Shown: piece by piece, positions 1-5,849 of the stretch
Layout of the letters: each line of letters starts with the position of its first letter
How positions within the stretch are numbered: position 1 is the first letter of the stretch
NCBI GenBank assembly: GCA_016210495.1
Contig: JACQUC010000169.1
Span: 1-19,230 of the forward strand
DNA: 19,230 nucleotides
Source: Chloroflexota bacterium
GTDB taxonomy: Bacteria > Chloroflexota > FW602-bin22 > JACPRP01
Direction of reading: 5' to 3'
Program-made: the position numbers and the translations under genes
Notes under the pieces: generated by a model
Databases searched by the model: none
The model's input: the letters and a program-made list of their open reading frames with translations, nothing else
What the model was told of the DNA's origin: nothing

Positions 1-23
1 GCCGGGGGCCGGTGAGAGTCGGT

Positions 24-152
24 GTCCTTCGGCGCCCCGAGGCTTCGGAGCGCCGTCAACGCGCTTGGCAGGAGCTCGTTGCATCGGGGGAGACGATGGC
101 CGGCTTGGGAGTCCTTCGGCGGGCTAAAGCCTCGCCGTCAACCCGCTTGGCA
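24..152 (+). repeat. Two copies of a hairpin-forming repeat
   Basis: Two imperfect copies lie at 24-71 and 111-152. Each starts GTCCTTCGGCG, has a variable middle, and ends CGCCGTCAAC(G/C)CGCTTGGCAG. The middle of each copy folds back: in copy 1 GGCGCCCC faces GGAGCGCC (one mismatch), and in copy 2 GGCGGGCT faces AGCCTCGCC (one bulge). The loop-side sequences differ while the pairing is kept, which suggests a mobile palindromic repeat. It directly abuts the surviving end of the gap gene. Confidence 0.6.
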
Positions 153-153
153 G

Positions 154-282
154 ATGCAAGTCACGCTCGCCAAGGGCAACCTGGTGAAGGTATTCGCGTG
201 GTACGATAACGAGTGGTCGTTCGCGCTACGGGTGGTCGATCTGGCGACGTACGTGGCAAAGCGGATGCCGGTGGCGGCCTGA
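154..282 (+). pseudogene. gap: C-terminal remnant of glyceraldehyde-3-phosphate dehydrogenase
   Basis: The translation contains [14 protein letters not shown] followed by [12 protein letters not shown], the well-known C-terminal end of class I GAPDH (glycolysis/gluconeogenesis, NAD(P)-dependent oxidation of glyceraldehyde-3-phosphate). Only about 42 codons match. Upstream in the same frame, the sequence is a hairpin repeat unrelated to GAPDH, and the frame meets a TGA at 13-15, so the gene cannot be read continuously from the left edge. About 290 residues of a normal GAPDH would have to lie beyond the window or be lost. The most direct reading is a gap gene broken near its 3' end by repeat insertion. 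A gap gene with a programmed or erroneous frameshift, or an assembly join at the repeat, cannot be excluded. The stop TGA (280-282) is followed at once by GGGTCA-type repeats. Confidence 0.75.
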
Positions 283-283
283 T

Positions 284-319
284 AGGGTCAAGGGTCGGGG
301 GTCAGGGGGTCAGGGGCTA
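284..319 (+). repeat. GGGTCA-type tandem tract
   Basis: Degenerate tandem units of GGGTCA(A/G)G follow the gap stop codon. The same kind of tract occurs inside the YfhO gene at 13438-13509. The endonuclease V stop codon (complement of 310-312) lies in this tract. Confidence 0.6.
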
Positions 320-1059
320 CCCTCTCCCTTTGGGAGAGGAGATAGGTGGCCGGCGGCGGCTAGGTGGGCGAGGCGGGTGGGCTCGGGGAGGCGATGGCCG
401 CGGCAGCACGCCAGAACCCATTGGACGGCGGTGTCGAGGTCTACTTTGTGTCCGATGGAGACGTAGAGGGGCTTGGAACCGACTCTGGTGCGGACGGCGG
501 CGCCGACGACCTCGCCCGCATCGACAAGGAGCCCAGTGGCGCCTACTTCGTCGCCGAGTGGGTCGTGACGACCCAGTAGAATGGACTTGGCGCAGCCGAT
601 GGTCGGCAGGTCCAGGACCACGCCCAGGTGGCAGGCGATGCCGAAACGGCGAGGATGGGCCAGCCCCTGGCCGTCGACCATGACCAGATCAGGGCAGTGG
701 GCAAGGCGCTCGAAGGCCCGTATGACGGCGGGGAGCTCGCGGAAGGAGAGGAGCCCCGGTATATAAGGGAAGGTGATCTGGGCCTCGACGTTTTGAACTT
801 CCACGGGCGCCAGCTCGGGATAGCCGAGTACGACGACGCCAGCGCGACCGGTCTGGCCCACGCGCCCCACGGCGACGTCGACGCCGGCCACGCGGCGCAC
901 TTCGGCGACGGCGCTGTGGCGCACGACATGTGTGGCGAGGTCGATTTGGATGTTGCGCGCCTCCTGGGGAGTGACGTTCCAGGGATGGAGATGGCGGGGG
1001 CGGCAGGGATGCGGATGTGAGGCGGGGCAATGGGCTGGTAGGATGATTGGCTCGTTCAT
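310..1059 (-). CDS. nfi: Endonuclease V (deoxyinosine 3'-endonuclease)
   Basis: Endonuclease V nicks DNA (or RNA) at the second phosphodiester bond 3' to deoxyinosine and starts repair of deaminated adenine. The 249-residue product shows the family motifs in order: VAGVDVA with the metal-binding Asp near residue 61, YIPGLLSFRE with Glu near 108, VDGQGLAHPRRFG with Asp near 129, PTIGCAKS near 152-159, and VSIGHKVDL with His near 204. The start ATG at 1059 has an AGGGAG ribosome-binding site about ten bases upstream, at the edge of another CCCTCTCCC repeat. The first 26 residues are His/Pro-rich and not typical, so a start closer to HPWNVTPQEA is possible. The C terminus (SPLPKGEGSP) is encoded by a repeat, so the ancestral protein probably ended earlier. 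No operon partner is visible. Confidence 0.93.
   Translation of the reverse strand: MNEPIILPAHCPASHPHPCRPRHLHPWNVTPQEARNIQIDLATHVVRHSAVAEVRRVAGVDVAVGRVGQTGRAGVVVLGYPELAPVEVQNVEAQITFPYIPGLLSFRELPAVIRAFERLAHCPDLVMVDGQGLAHPRRFGIACHLGVVLDLPTIGCAKSILLGRHDPLGDEVGATGLLVDAGEVVGAAVRTRVGSKPLYVSIGHKVDLDTAVQWVLACCRGHRLPEPTRLAHLAAAGHLSPLPKGEGSP
320..347 (+). repeat. CCCTCTCCC palindromic repeat, copy 1
   Basis: CCCTCTCCC, a short TTTG spacer and GGGAGAGG form a stem-loop of the family also seen at 1072, 12055, 12863 and 15330. Read on the minus strand, it encodes the last residues (SPLPKGEGSP) of endonuclease V. Confidence 0.7.
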
Positions 1060-1071
1060 TGATGTTGGCTC

Positions 1072-1108
1072 CCTGACCCTAACCCTCTCCCAGAGGTAGA
1101 GGGGATTG
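1072..1108 (+). repeat. CCCTCTCCC palindromic repeat, copy 2
   Basis: The sequence CTGACCCTAACCCTCTCCC, a short spacer, and then GAGGGGATTGG form a stem-loop of the same family as 320-347 and 15330-15367. It lies just upstream of the endonuclease V start, and its edge overlaps that gene's likely ribosome-binding site. Confidence 0.7.
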
Positions 1109-1159
1109 GATACGCGCTCCAGCGGCGGTGTTCTGGCGCATTTCGCGCATCTGCGTTCT

Positions 1160-1310
1160 GGCTATGGGGGCGAACAGCCGTTCGCCCCTACATTAGGACG
1201 ACGGTCCGCCCCACATCAGCGGCGGTCGGCCCTGCACTAGGAACGGTCGGCCATGCATCAGCGGCGGTCGGCCCTGCACTAGGGTTGGATGTTCGTCCGC
1301 ACATTATTGA
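1160..1310 (+). repeat. Cluster of degenerate GCCCCTAC-type repeats with a 28-bp direct repeat
   Basis: A perfect hairpin lies at 1167-1188 (GGGGCGAAC, loop AGCC, GTTCGCCCC) and ends in CTAC. After it come degenerate units containing GGTCGGCC. A 28-bp segment starting CATCAGCGGCGG is repeated exactly at 1214-1241 and 1256-1283 (period 42). I see no gene in 1060-1336. Confidence 0.65.
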
Positions 1311-1336
1311 TATGTGCGCCGAGATCTGGACAGGCT

Positions 1337-1672
1337 CTATTTTGGCTCGACGGGATAGCCGCGCTCGACCCAGGCGTTGAAGCCGCCCAACAGAGGGCGA
1401 ACGTCTCGGAATCCCTTTCTCAGTAGCAAGTGTGCCACACGGGCACTGGTGCCTTCGTGCAGTCAGGTTCAATAGGGCACCATGAGCTTGTCGCGAGGCA
1501 GCTCACCAGAACGAGTCACGATCTCGCCCGGGTGGAAGCGCAGAGCGCCCCGGATCTTGATCGGACTGGCTTCGTAGTCGGCCGAGCCGCGCACGTCGAC
1601 GAAGATGAGGTCGCGCCCGCGGTCGAGCAGGGCCTTGGCCTCCTCGGGAGTGATCCGGCTGGGCTCCTCCAT
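1337..1672 (-). CDS. Rhodanese-like sulfurtransferase, candidate double-selenocysteine (UxU) protein
   Basis: Read from ATG 1672, which has a GAGGAGGGG ribosome-binding site, the frame gives a single rhodanese domain: RITPEEAKALL, LIFVDVR (residues 22-28), then LPRDKLMVPY. At that point comes TGA (1471-1469), ACC, and a second TGA (1465-1463). Without any frame change it continues LHEGTSARVAHLLLRKGF, RDVRPLLGGFNAWVERGYPVEP and a TAG at 1339-1337. In ordinary homologues this site reads YCTCP.E.TSARVA, so the two TGAs replace exactly the two Cys of the active-site CxC. Decoded as selenocysteine, the product is 111 residues with motif YUTULHEGTSARVA. A hairpin suited to a bacterial SECIS follows. 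Rhodaneses carry persulfide sulfur on the active-site Cys; a selenol there would form a selenosulfide or act as a redox thiol-like site. The alternative is a pseudogene or sequencing errors, but both changes would have to hit the two catalytic codons, with everything downstream conserved. The selenocysteine genes selA, selB, selC and selD are not in this window. Confidence 0.82.
1432..1471 (-). promoter_or_regulatory. Candidate bacterial SECIS element behind the two UGA codons
   Basis: On the minus strand the second UGA (1465-1463) is followed, after 16 nt, by a stem GTGCC (1446-1442), a five-base loop CGTGT (1441-1437) and GGCAC (1436-1432). Bacterial SECIS elements are hairpins just 3' of the UGA, with a G/U-containing apical loop about 16-37 nt downstream; this geometry fits. 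One hairpin could serve both UGAs, which are only six bases apart. The lower stem is poorly paired, and an alternative hairpin (GGCAC/GTGCC) overlaps it, so the fold needs calculation. Confidence 0.5.
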
Positions 1673-1954
1673 TTGCTCCCCTCCTCTAAGTTAGTCAATC
1701 GTCGAAGCAACCGGTGCAAGAGGTGTGCCATCGCGTACAAGCAGACAGCAGCCTTGTCAGCCTTGCAGCCTTGGTGCACACCGAGATTGCGGTGGCACCA
1801 GACCGCCTCCCCCCGGGGCGGACAGCGGACCCTACGACTCCAGATCCAGTACGGTTTACAAAGGCGAGCTGGCGTCCCCACCCACCCTAGCAGGGGACAA
1901 GCCCCTGCACTACGGTCACGATGAGCACCTCTACCCGGAACACGACGATTTCCG
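1673..1954. other. Intergenic stretch without a recognised gene
   Basis: I see no coding region, tRNA or convincing promoter between the rhodanese start and the PAP2 stop. It holds three closely spaced copies of CAAGGCTG (on the minus strand, about 1754-1783) and one palindromic repeat near its right end (1887-1914). Confidence 0.5.
1887..1914 (+). repeat. GCAGGGG/CCCCTGC palindrome ending ACTAC
   Basis: GCAGGGG (1890-1896), loop ACAAG and CCCCTGC (1902-1908) form a perfect 7-bp stem, followed by ACTAC. A near-identical copy lies at 15265-15292 in the same orientation. Both are preceded by short C-rich tracts. Confidence 0.7.
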
Positions 1955-2635
1955 CTAAGCAAACCTTTTCGCCTCTGAGTCACGGGCAGCGAGCCAGGCG
2001 GCGAGGAGGGCGGCAAGACCGCCCAGGAGGTAGCCGCCCACTACGTCGGTGAGCCAGTGCTCGCCGGAGTAGACGCGGGTGATGCCCATCAACACGGCTA
2101 CAAGGCCGAGGGAGGTGAGCCACATGCCTTTGGCTGGCGATGGCCACGGGCGGCGCCAGACCAGGAAGGCGGTGTAGGCGCACAGAAAGGTGCCACGGGT
2201 AACGTGGCCGCTCGGGTACGAGAAGAAGGCGGATGACGCATCCGCCGTTGGGAAGAAGAAGGCGAACGTGTAGCGATGCTCGACGGCGTCGCCCGGACCC
2301 TCCTGCGCGATGAGCGACTTGAACAGCACTACCAGAGGCACCAGAACGAGCAAGAGAAGCAGGCCAGCCGCCTCGCGGCGCCGGCCGGCTCGGTGCAGCC
2401 AGAAGGCGCCCAGGAGGACGGAAGGAACGGTTACTTCGGCTGCGCCGGCCAGGCTGAGAAGCGAGGAAACGTAGTCGAGGGGGAGGCTCGACACGCTCTG
2501 AGCGGCCCTGGTGGCATCGAGGTCGAGGACGTTCAGGCGGAAGGTGGCTACGAGGTAGGTGACGACGGCGTAGGAGACGGCCAGGAAGATGGCCGTGATG
2601 CGGTTGGCGGTTATGGACGCGGCTTTTTTGGTCAT
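1955..2635 (-). CDS. PAP2-family membrane phosphatase
   Basis: The 226-residue product has several hydrophobic segments (about 14-30, 62-80, 90-105, 148-160, 172-186, 200-217) and the three PAP2 phosphatase motifs: Lys106 in FKSLIAQEGPGD (degenerate motif 1), PSGH at 141-144, and TRVYSGEHWLTD at 186-197 with the catalytic His193 and Asp197. Members dephosphorylate lipid phosphates such as phosphatidic acid or undecaprenyl pyrophosphate; the substrate here cannot be told. I chose ATG 2635 because residues before it are encoded by repeat sequence and because MTKKAA begins a normal basic N terminus ahead of the first membrane helix. A perfect TATAAT lies 9 bases upstream, which would give a leaderless or almost leaderless mRNA. 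Confidence 0.88.
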   Translation of the reverse strand: MTKKAASITANRITAIFLAVSYAVVTYLVATFRLNVLDLDATRAAQSVSSLPLDYVSSLLSLAGAAEVTVPSVLLGAFWLHRAGRRREAAGLLLLLVLVPLVVLFKSLIAQEGPGDAVEHRYTFAFFFPTADASSAFFSYPSGHVTRGTFLCAYTAFLVWRRPWPSPAKGMWLTSLGLVAVLMGITRVYSGEHWLTDVVGGYLLGGLAALLAAWLAARDSEAKRFA

Positions 2636-2644
2636 AGCCGGACG

Positions 2645-2650
2645 ATTATA
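2645..2650 (-). promoter_or_regulatory. Perfect -10 box (TATAAT) of the PAP2 gene
   Basis: TATAAT on the minus strand ends 9 bases before the PAP2 ATG. No clear -35 hexamer is visible at the expected distance, where the sequence is C-rich repeat. If used, transcription would start within a few bases of the start codon. Confidence 0.45.
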
Positions 2651-2656
2651 GCATGA

Positions 2657-2818
2657 AAGGGGGTTGGGGGTTGGGGGTTCGAAACCACGGAGGCGCGGAG
2701 ACACGGAGAGGCGCGAGGGTACGAGCTCGCCTGTTGGGTTCGAAACCACAGAGGCACGGAGACCACAAAGAGAGGCGTTGTATAAGGTTGTTTGTGAACT
2801 TTGTGCCTTTGTGGTGAA
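2657..2818 (+). repeat. ACCACGGA-type repeats with long imperfect inverted repeat
   Basis: After a GGGGGTT tandem tract, TTCGAAACCAC(G/A)GAGGC(G/A)CGGAGA occurs twice (from 2678 and from 2739). The second copy, CCACAGAGGCACGGAGACCAC, is mirrored by TTTGTGCCTTTGTGG at about 2801-2815, giving an imperfect palindrome of about 70 bp that resembles a miniature non-coding mobile element. Related tracts lie at 5657, 11923 and 18173. Confidence 0.65.
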
Positions 2819-2871
2819 TTCAGGTACAGGGCATTGCCACATAGTCTGAGAGATACGGTTGGCCGACGCGG

Positions 2872-2900
2872 TTGACAGACCCCGGGACGTGTGCTATCGT
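2872..2900 (+). promoter_or_regulatory. Sigma70-like promoter of the hydantoinase-B gene
   Basis: TTGACA (2872-2877), a 17-bp spacer and TATCGT (2895-2900) match a sigma70-type promoter. The start point would be near 2907, leaving a leader of about 63 nt with a small GGGAC/GTCCC hairpin (2920-2932) before the AGGAGG ribosome-binding site at 2959-2964. Confidence 0.65.
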
Positions 2901-2969
2901 ACGGCGCAAAGCAAGTAGAGGGACGTTGTCCCGCACGATCCTCAACGTTGTGACCGACAGGAGGCGGGA

Positions 2970-4685
2970 ATGAGTGGGGATTTTGATCCGATTCGGCTGG
3001 AGATATTGTGGGGTCGGCTGGTTTCGATTGCCGAGGAGCAGGCGAAGACGCTGATCAGGGCGTCTTTCACGACGGTGGTGGGCGAGATGGAGGACCTGGC
3101 GTGCGGCATCTACGATCTGGAGGGGAACCTGATCGCGCAGGCGGCTACCGGCACGCAGGGCATTCTTACCGGGATGTCCGTGGGGATGAAACATATGCTC
3201 CGCAAGTACCCGATTGAGACGCTGGCGCCGGGGGACGTGCTGTGCTGCAACGATCCCTGGATGATCACGGGGCACCACTACGACATTGCGGTGGCGACGC
3301 CGATATTCATGGGGGATGCGCCGGTGGCAATGGTGGCGACGGTGCTGCACAGCTCCGACATCGGTGGGATCACGACGGCGGCCGATTCCAACAGCGTCTA
3401 CGAGGAGGGCCTGGAGATACCGATTTTGAAGCTGTTCAAGAAGGGCGAGCGGAACGAGGGCCTGTTCGAGATCATCGCCGCGAACGTGAGGATTCCGGAT
3501 CAGGTGGTGGGCGACCTGCTGGCGCAGGTGGCGGCCAACGCGGTGAGCGGGCAAAGGATCGTCGAGTTTATGGGGGAATACGGACTGACGACGCTACAGC
3601 CTTTGGCGAGGGCGATCATCACGACTACCGAGCAGGCGGTAAGAGAGGCCATCGCAGAGCTCCCCGACGGGGTTTATGCTTACGAATCGTGGGCGGATGG
3701 GATGGACACACCGCTGAGAATAGGCGCGACGGTGACAATCCGGGGCTCGGATCTCACGGTGGACTTCGCGGGCTCGTCTCCCCAGACCAAGAAGGGGGGC
3801 ATCAACTGCGTCTGGAATTTCACGTTTGCGTACACGGCCCAGGCGGTGAAGTCCGTGCTGGCGCCGTATCTGCCGAATAACGACGGGCTGTTCAGGTCGT
3901 TCAACATGATGGCGCCGGAAGGGTCGGTGATAAACCCCAGGTTCCCTGCGCCGGTGATGGCGCGGTACATAATGGTGGGGCCGATATCGTCGGCGGTATT
4001 CGGCGCGCTGACCAAGGTGGCGCCAGACCGTTCGGTGGCGGAGAGCTGCCGGGTGACGATGTTGCCGTTCACGGGCACGGACGAGCGCGGCGAGCCGTTC
4101 GTGCAGTGGATGGTGACGAACGGCGGATCGGGGGCACGGCCGCGTCTGGACGGCTACGCCGCGATGGCTTACCCTTCCAACGTGAAGGCGGTGCCGGTGG
4201 AGATGCTGGAGACCGGCTCGCCACTTTTTGTGGTGAAGAAGGAGTTCATTCAGGACTCGGGTGGGCCGGGCAAGTTCCGAGGCGGCCTCGACCAGAGGAC
4301 GACGATGAGGCTGCGGGAGGGGACGCAGGGATTTGCCCACTGCTTTTTCGAGGGGACGAAGTTCCCGCCGAGGGGTCACCACGGCGGGCTGAGCGGGCGG
4401 CTGGCCGAGGTGATGCTGAACGGGCGGCCGGTGGCGCCGAAAGAGAAGTACGCGCTTGGGCCGCAAGACGAGTTCGCGTTCAGCTTTGGCGGCGGGGGCG
4501 GGTACTATGCTCCTGCCGAGCGGGATCCGGAGCTGGTGCTGGACGACGTGATCAACGGGTACGTCTCGCCGGAGGCGGCGACAGAGCATTATGGGGTGGT
4601 GGTGGATATGGAGGCGAGAGCAGTGGAGTGGGCGAGGACGGGGTGGTTGCGGAAGCCGCCACCCCACCCCGGCGGGGCGCGATGA
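2970..4685 (+). CDS. Hydantoinase B/oxoprolinase family protein
   Basis: The 571-residue product is full-length for the HyuB family, the beta subunit of ATP-dependent N-methylhydantoinase, 5-oxoprolinase and acetone/acetophenone carboxylase-like enzymes. Recognisable segments are DPIRLEILWGRLVSIAEE at the N terminus, CNDPWMITGHHYDIAVATPIF (about residues 92-112), the NCVWNFTFAYTAQAVKS region, the stretch around DSGGPGKFRGGLDQRTTMRL, and a C-terminal GGGGGYYAP. ATG 2970 follows AGGAGG at five bases and the promoter at 2872-2900. The usual ATP-binding partner HyuA is not adjacent: the upstream gene is a divergent phosphatase and the downstream one a convergent PAC2 protein. It therefore either works with a subunit encoded elsewhere or acts alone. 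The substrate is unknown. Its TGA stop (4683-4685) sits in the loop of a palindromic repeat that also encodes its last residues. Confidence 0.9.
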   Translation: MSGDFDPIRLEILWGRLVSIAEEQAKTLIRASFTTVVGEMEDLACGIYDLEGNLIAQAATGTQGILTGMSVGMKHMLRKYPIETLAPGDVLCCNDPWMITGHHYDIAVATPIFMGDAPVAMVATVLHSSDIGGITTAADSNSVYEEGLEIPILKLFKKGERNEGLFEIIAANVRIPDQVVGDLLAQVAANAVSGQRIVEFMGEYGLTTLQPLARAIITTTEQAVREAIAELPDGVYAYESWADGMDTPLRIGATVTIRGSDLTVDFAGSSPQTKKGGINCVWNFTFAYTAQAVKSVLAPYLPNNDGLFRSFNMMAPEGSVINPRFPAPVMARYIMVGPISSAVFGALTKVAPDRSVAESCRVTMLPFTGTDERGEPFVQWMVTNGGSGARPRLDGYAAMAYPSNVKAVPVEMLETGSPLFVVKKEFIQDSGGPGKFRGGLDQRTTMRLREGTQGFAHCFFEGTKFPPRGHHGGLSGRLAEVMLNGRPVAPKEKYALGPQDEFAFSFGGGGGYYAPAERDPELVLDDVINGYVSPEAATEHYGVVVDMEARAVEWARTGWLRKPPPHPGGAR

Positions 4686-4698
4686 ATCGCGCCCCTAC
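4674..4698 (+). repeat. GGGGCGCGAT/ATCGCGCCCC palindrome between convergent genes
   Basis: A perfect 10-bp inverted repeat (4674-4683 and 4686-4695) is followed by TAC. The loop carries the TGA stop of the hydantoinase-B gene, and CTA (4695-4697) is, on the other strand, the TAG stop of the PAC2 gene. It could act as a bidirectional transcription barrier, although there is no T-tract. Confidence 0.8.
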
Positions 4699-5585
4699 GC
4701 GCCGTGCTGCTCGCGGCGGAGGAAGTCCTCGACCTCTTTGATGAGGCGCTCCGTGGCCACGGCTGGATCGTCGGAGCGCTCTGTAGTTCCCTCGTACTGT
4801 TCCTCGAGCTTGCGGACGTAGAAGCCAAGCTCCTTGTTCTGCAGCAAGAGCTTGCTCAAAGTCTGGTCGAGGTACTCCCCGGCGCTTTTCAGGTCTTCCA
4901 GACTTATGTCGAGTGGGACTAAAGCGGCGAGACGGCTGAGGAGGGCGTGGCAGCCTTTGGGGTTGGCCGGCGCACGAACGTACAGGGGGCAGTGGGCCCA
5001 AAGGCTGACCGACTCTACGTTCATCTCCTTGCACTTGACAGCAAACGATGTGTGGATGCTGCTGGGACCGTGGTAGTCGACCAGATGAACGCCGACGGCT
5101 GGCAAACGTGCGCTCAGGGCCTCGCCGGTGGTCGCACCAGAGACCTTGACGTCTCTGGTGTGCGGGACGGCGTCAAAAAAGGAGCCGAAGGTGATTGACA
5201 ACGTAACCTCGTGCTCGTGAATTACCTGGAGCAACAGGTCGAGATACCCTCGCCAATGCAGGTGCGGCTCGGTGCCCAAGAAGATGATCAGATCGCGGTC
5301 CGATTTCTCATTCGTGTGGTACAGGAAGTCGTTGCTTGGGAAGCGCACGAACTTGACCGTGCCCTGCTCGACGGAGGCCAGGGGACGCAGAGTCGAGAAG
5401 TCGTAGAAGTTCTCGGCGTCGATCCGGGCCATCTTGCTGGCGCGGGATTTGACGGCCAGGTACCTGAGGGCACCGGTGGCGACCTCCCCGGCGTCGGGCC
5501 AACCAGCGAAAGCGGCGACAAGAATGGGCCGGCGAAGGCTTGGCCTTGCCAAGATGGTCAGTTCGGAGTTGTCGTCTACCTGCAC
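4695..5585 (-). CDS. PAC2-family protein
   Basis: The 296-residue product resembles the PAC2 (proteasome assembly chaperone 2/DUF75) superfamily. Matching segments are RRPILVAAFAGWPDAGEVATGAL near the N terminus, then DLIIFLGTEPHLHW, ITFGSFFDAVPHTRDVKVSG, SIHTSFAVKCKEMNVESVSLWAHCPLYV, and a helical C-terminal tail with LDQTLSKLLLQNKELGFYVRKLEEQYEG, a likely coiled coil. Bacterial members occur mainly in Actinobacteria and Chloroflexi, and their biochemical role is not settled. I chose GTG 5585 because GAGGAGGT lies seven bases upstream; the reading frame stays open for 260 further codons, but those translate into repeat sequence antisense to the next gene. The TAG stop is supplied by the adjoining palindrome. 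An extended -10 promoter lies at 5618-5626. Confidence 0.85.
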   Translation of the reverse strand: MQVDDNSELTILARPSLRRPILVAAFAGWPDAGEVATGALRYLAVKSRASKMARIDAENFYDFSTLRPLASVEQGTVKFVRFPSNDFLYHTNEKSDRDLIIFLGTEPHLHWRGYLDLLLQVIHEHEVTLSITFGSFFDAVPHTRDVKVSGATTGEALSARLPAVGVHLVDYHGPSSIHTSFAVKCKEMNVESVSLWAHCPLYVRAPANPKGCHALLSRLAALVPLDISLEDLKSAGEYLDQTLSKLLLQNKELGFYVRKLEEQYEGTTERSDDPAVATERLIKEVEDFLRREQHGA

Positions 5586-5617
5586 CGCGTGACCTCCTCG
5601 GTTGTCTCCAATGCAGC

Positions 5618-5626
5618 ATGATACCA
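5618..5626 (-). promoter_or_regulatory. Extended -10 promoter of the PAC2 gene
   Basis: On the minus strand TGGTATCAT is an extended -10 (TGn plus TATCAT) about 32 bases before the GTG start. The hexamer 17 bases further up (TACCAA) is a poor -35, as is common with extended -10 promoters. Confidence 0.4.
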
Positions 5627-5656
5627 CATTTTCGAGCAACTTGGTACGGGGAGGAC

Positions 5657-5693
5657 GGAACCACGGAATAGACGGAAGGCACGGAAAGGCGCG
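5657..5693 (+). repeat. ACCACGGAA-type repeat
   Basis: ACCACGGAATAGACGGAAGG followed by CACGGAAAGGCGCGG. The same string, with small changes, occurs at 11975-12011. It lies between the divergent PAC2 and GH94-like genes. Confidence 0.7.
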
Positions 5694-5773
5694 GGGGGGC
5701 GCGAGGAGGAGGGACGAAGGGACGAGGGCGGCTTGCCGGCGCACTCCACCGCACTCCACAGCGTGGGGCGGGG

Positions 5774-5802
5774 TTGGCAGAAAACGGGTCAGGTTATGTA
5801 AA
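5774..5802 (+). promoter_or_regulatory. Possible promoter of the GH94-like gene
   Basis: TTGGCA (5774-5779) is followed after 17 bp by TGTAAA within the AT-rich stretch GTTATGTAAAATTG, the only AT-rich stretch in this gap. The match to -10 is weak. Confidence 0.35.
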
Positions 5803-5849
5803 ATTGTGTCTGTCAGCTTCTGAGAGGTACGTGGTGAGAGGGATTGGCT

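Noticed and set aside
1160..1310. CRISPR array
   Set aside because: Only two exact repeat units, spaced 14 bp apart, with spacer and repeat sequence of the same degenerate palindromic type; no cas genes.
1469..1672. Rhodanese as a complete 67-residue protein ending at the first TGA
   Set aside because: The frame continues after both TGAs with conserved rhodanese sequence to a TAG at 1337; the short form would lack the active-site loop and the last third of the domain.
1337..1672. Genome-wide reassignment of TGA as a sense codon
   Set aside because: At least six clearly complete genes in the window end at TGA at the length expected for their families.
3594..4667. 357-codon minus-strand open frame antisense to the hydantoinase-B gene
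   Set aside because: Arg/His/Pro-rich translation typical of the complement of a GC-rich gene; no family motif or ribosome-binding site.
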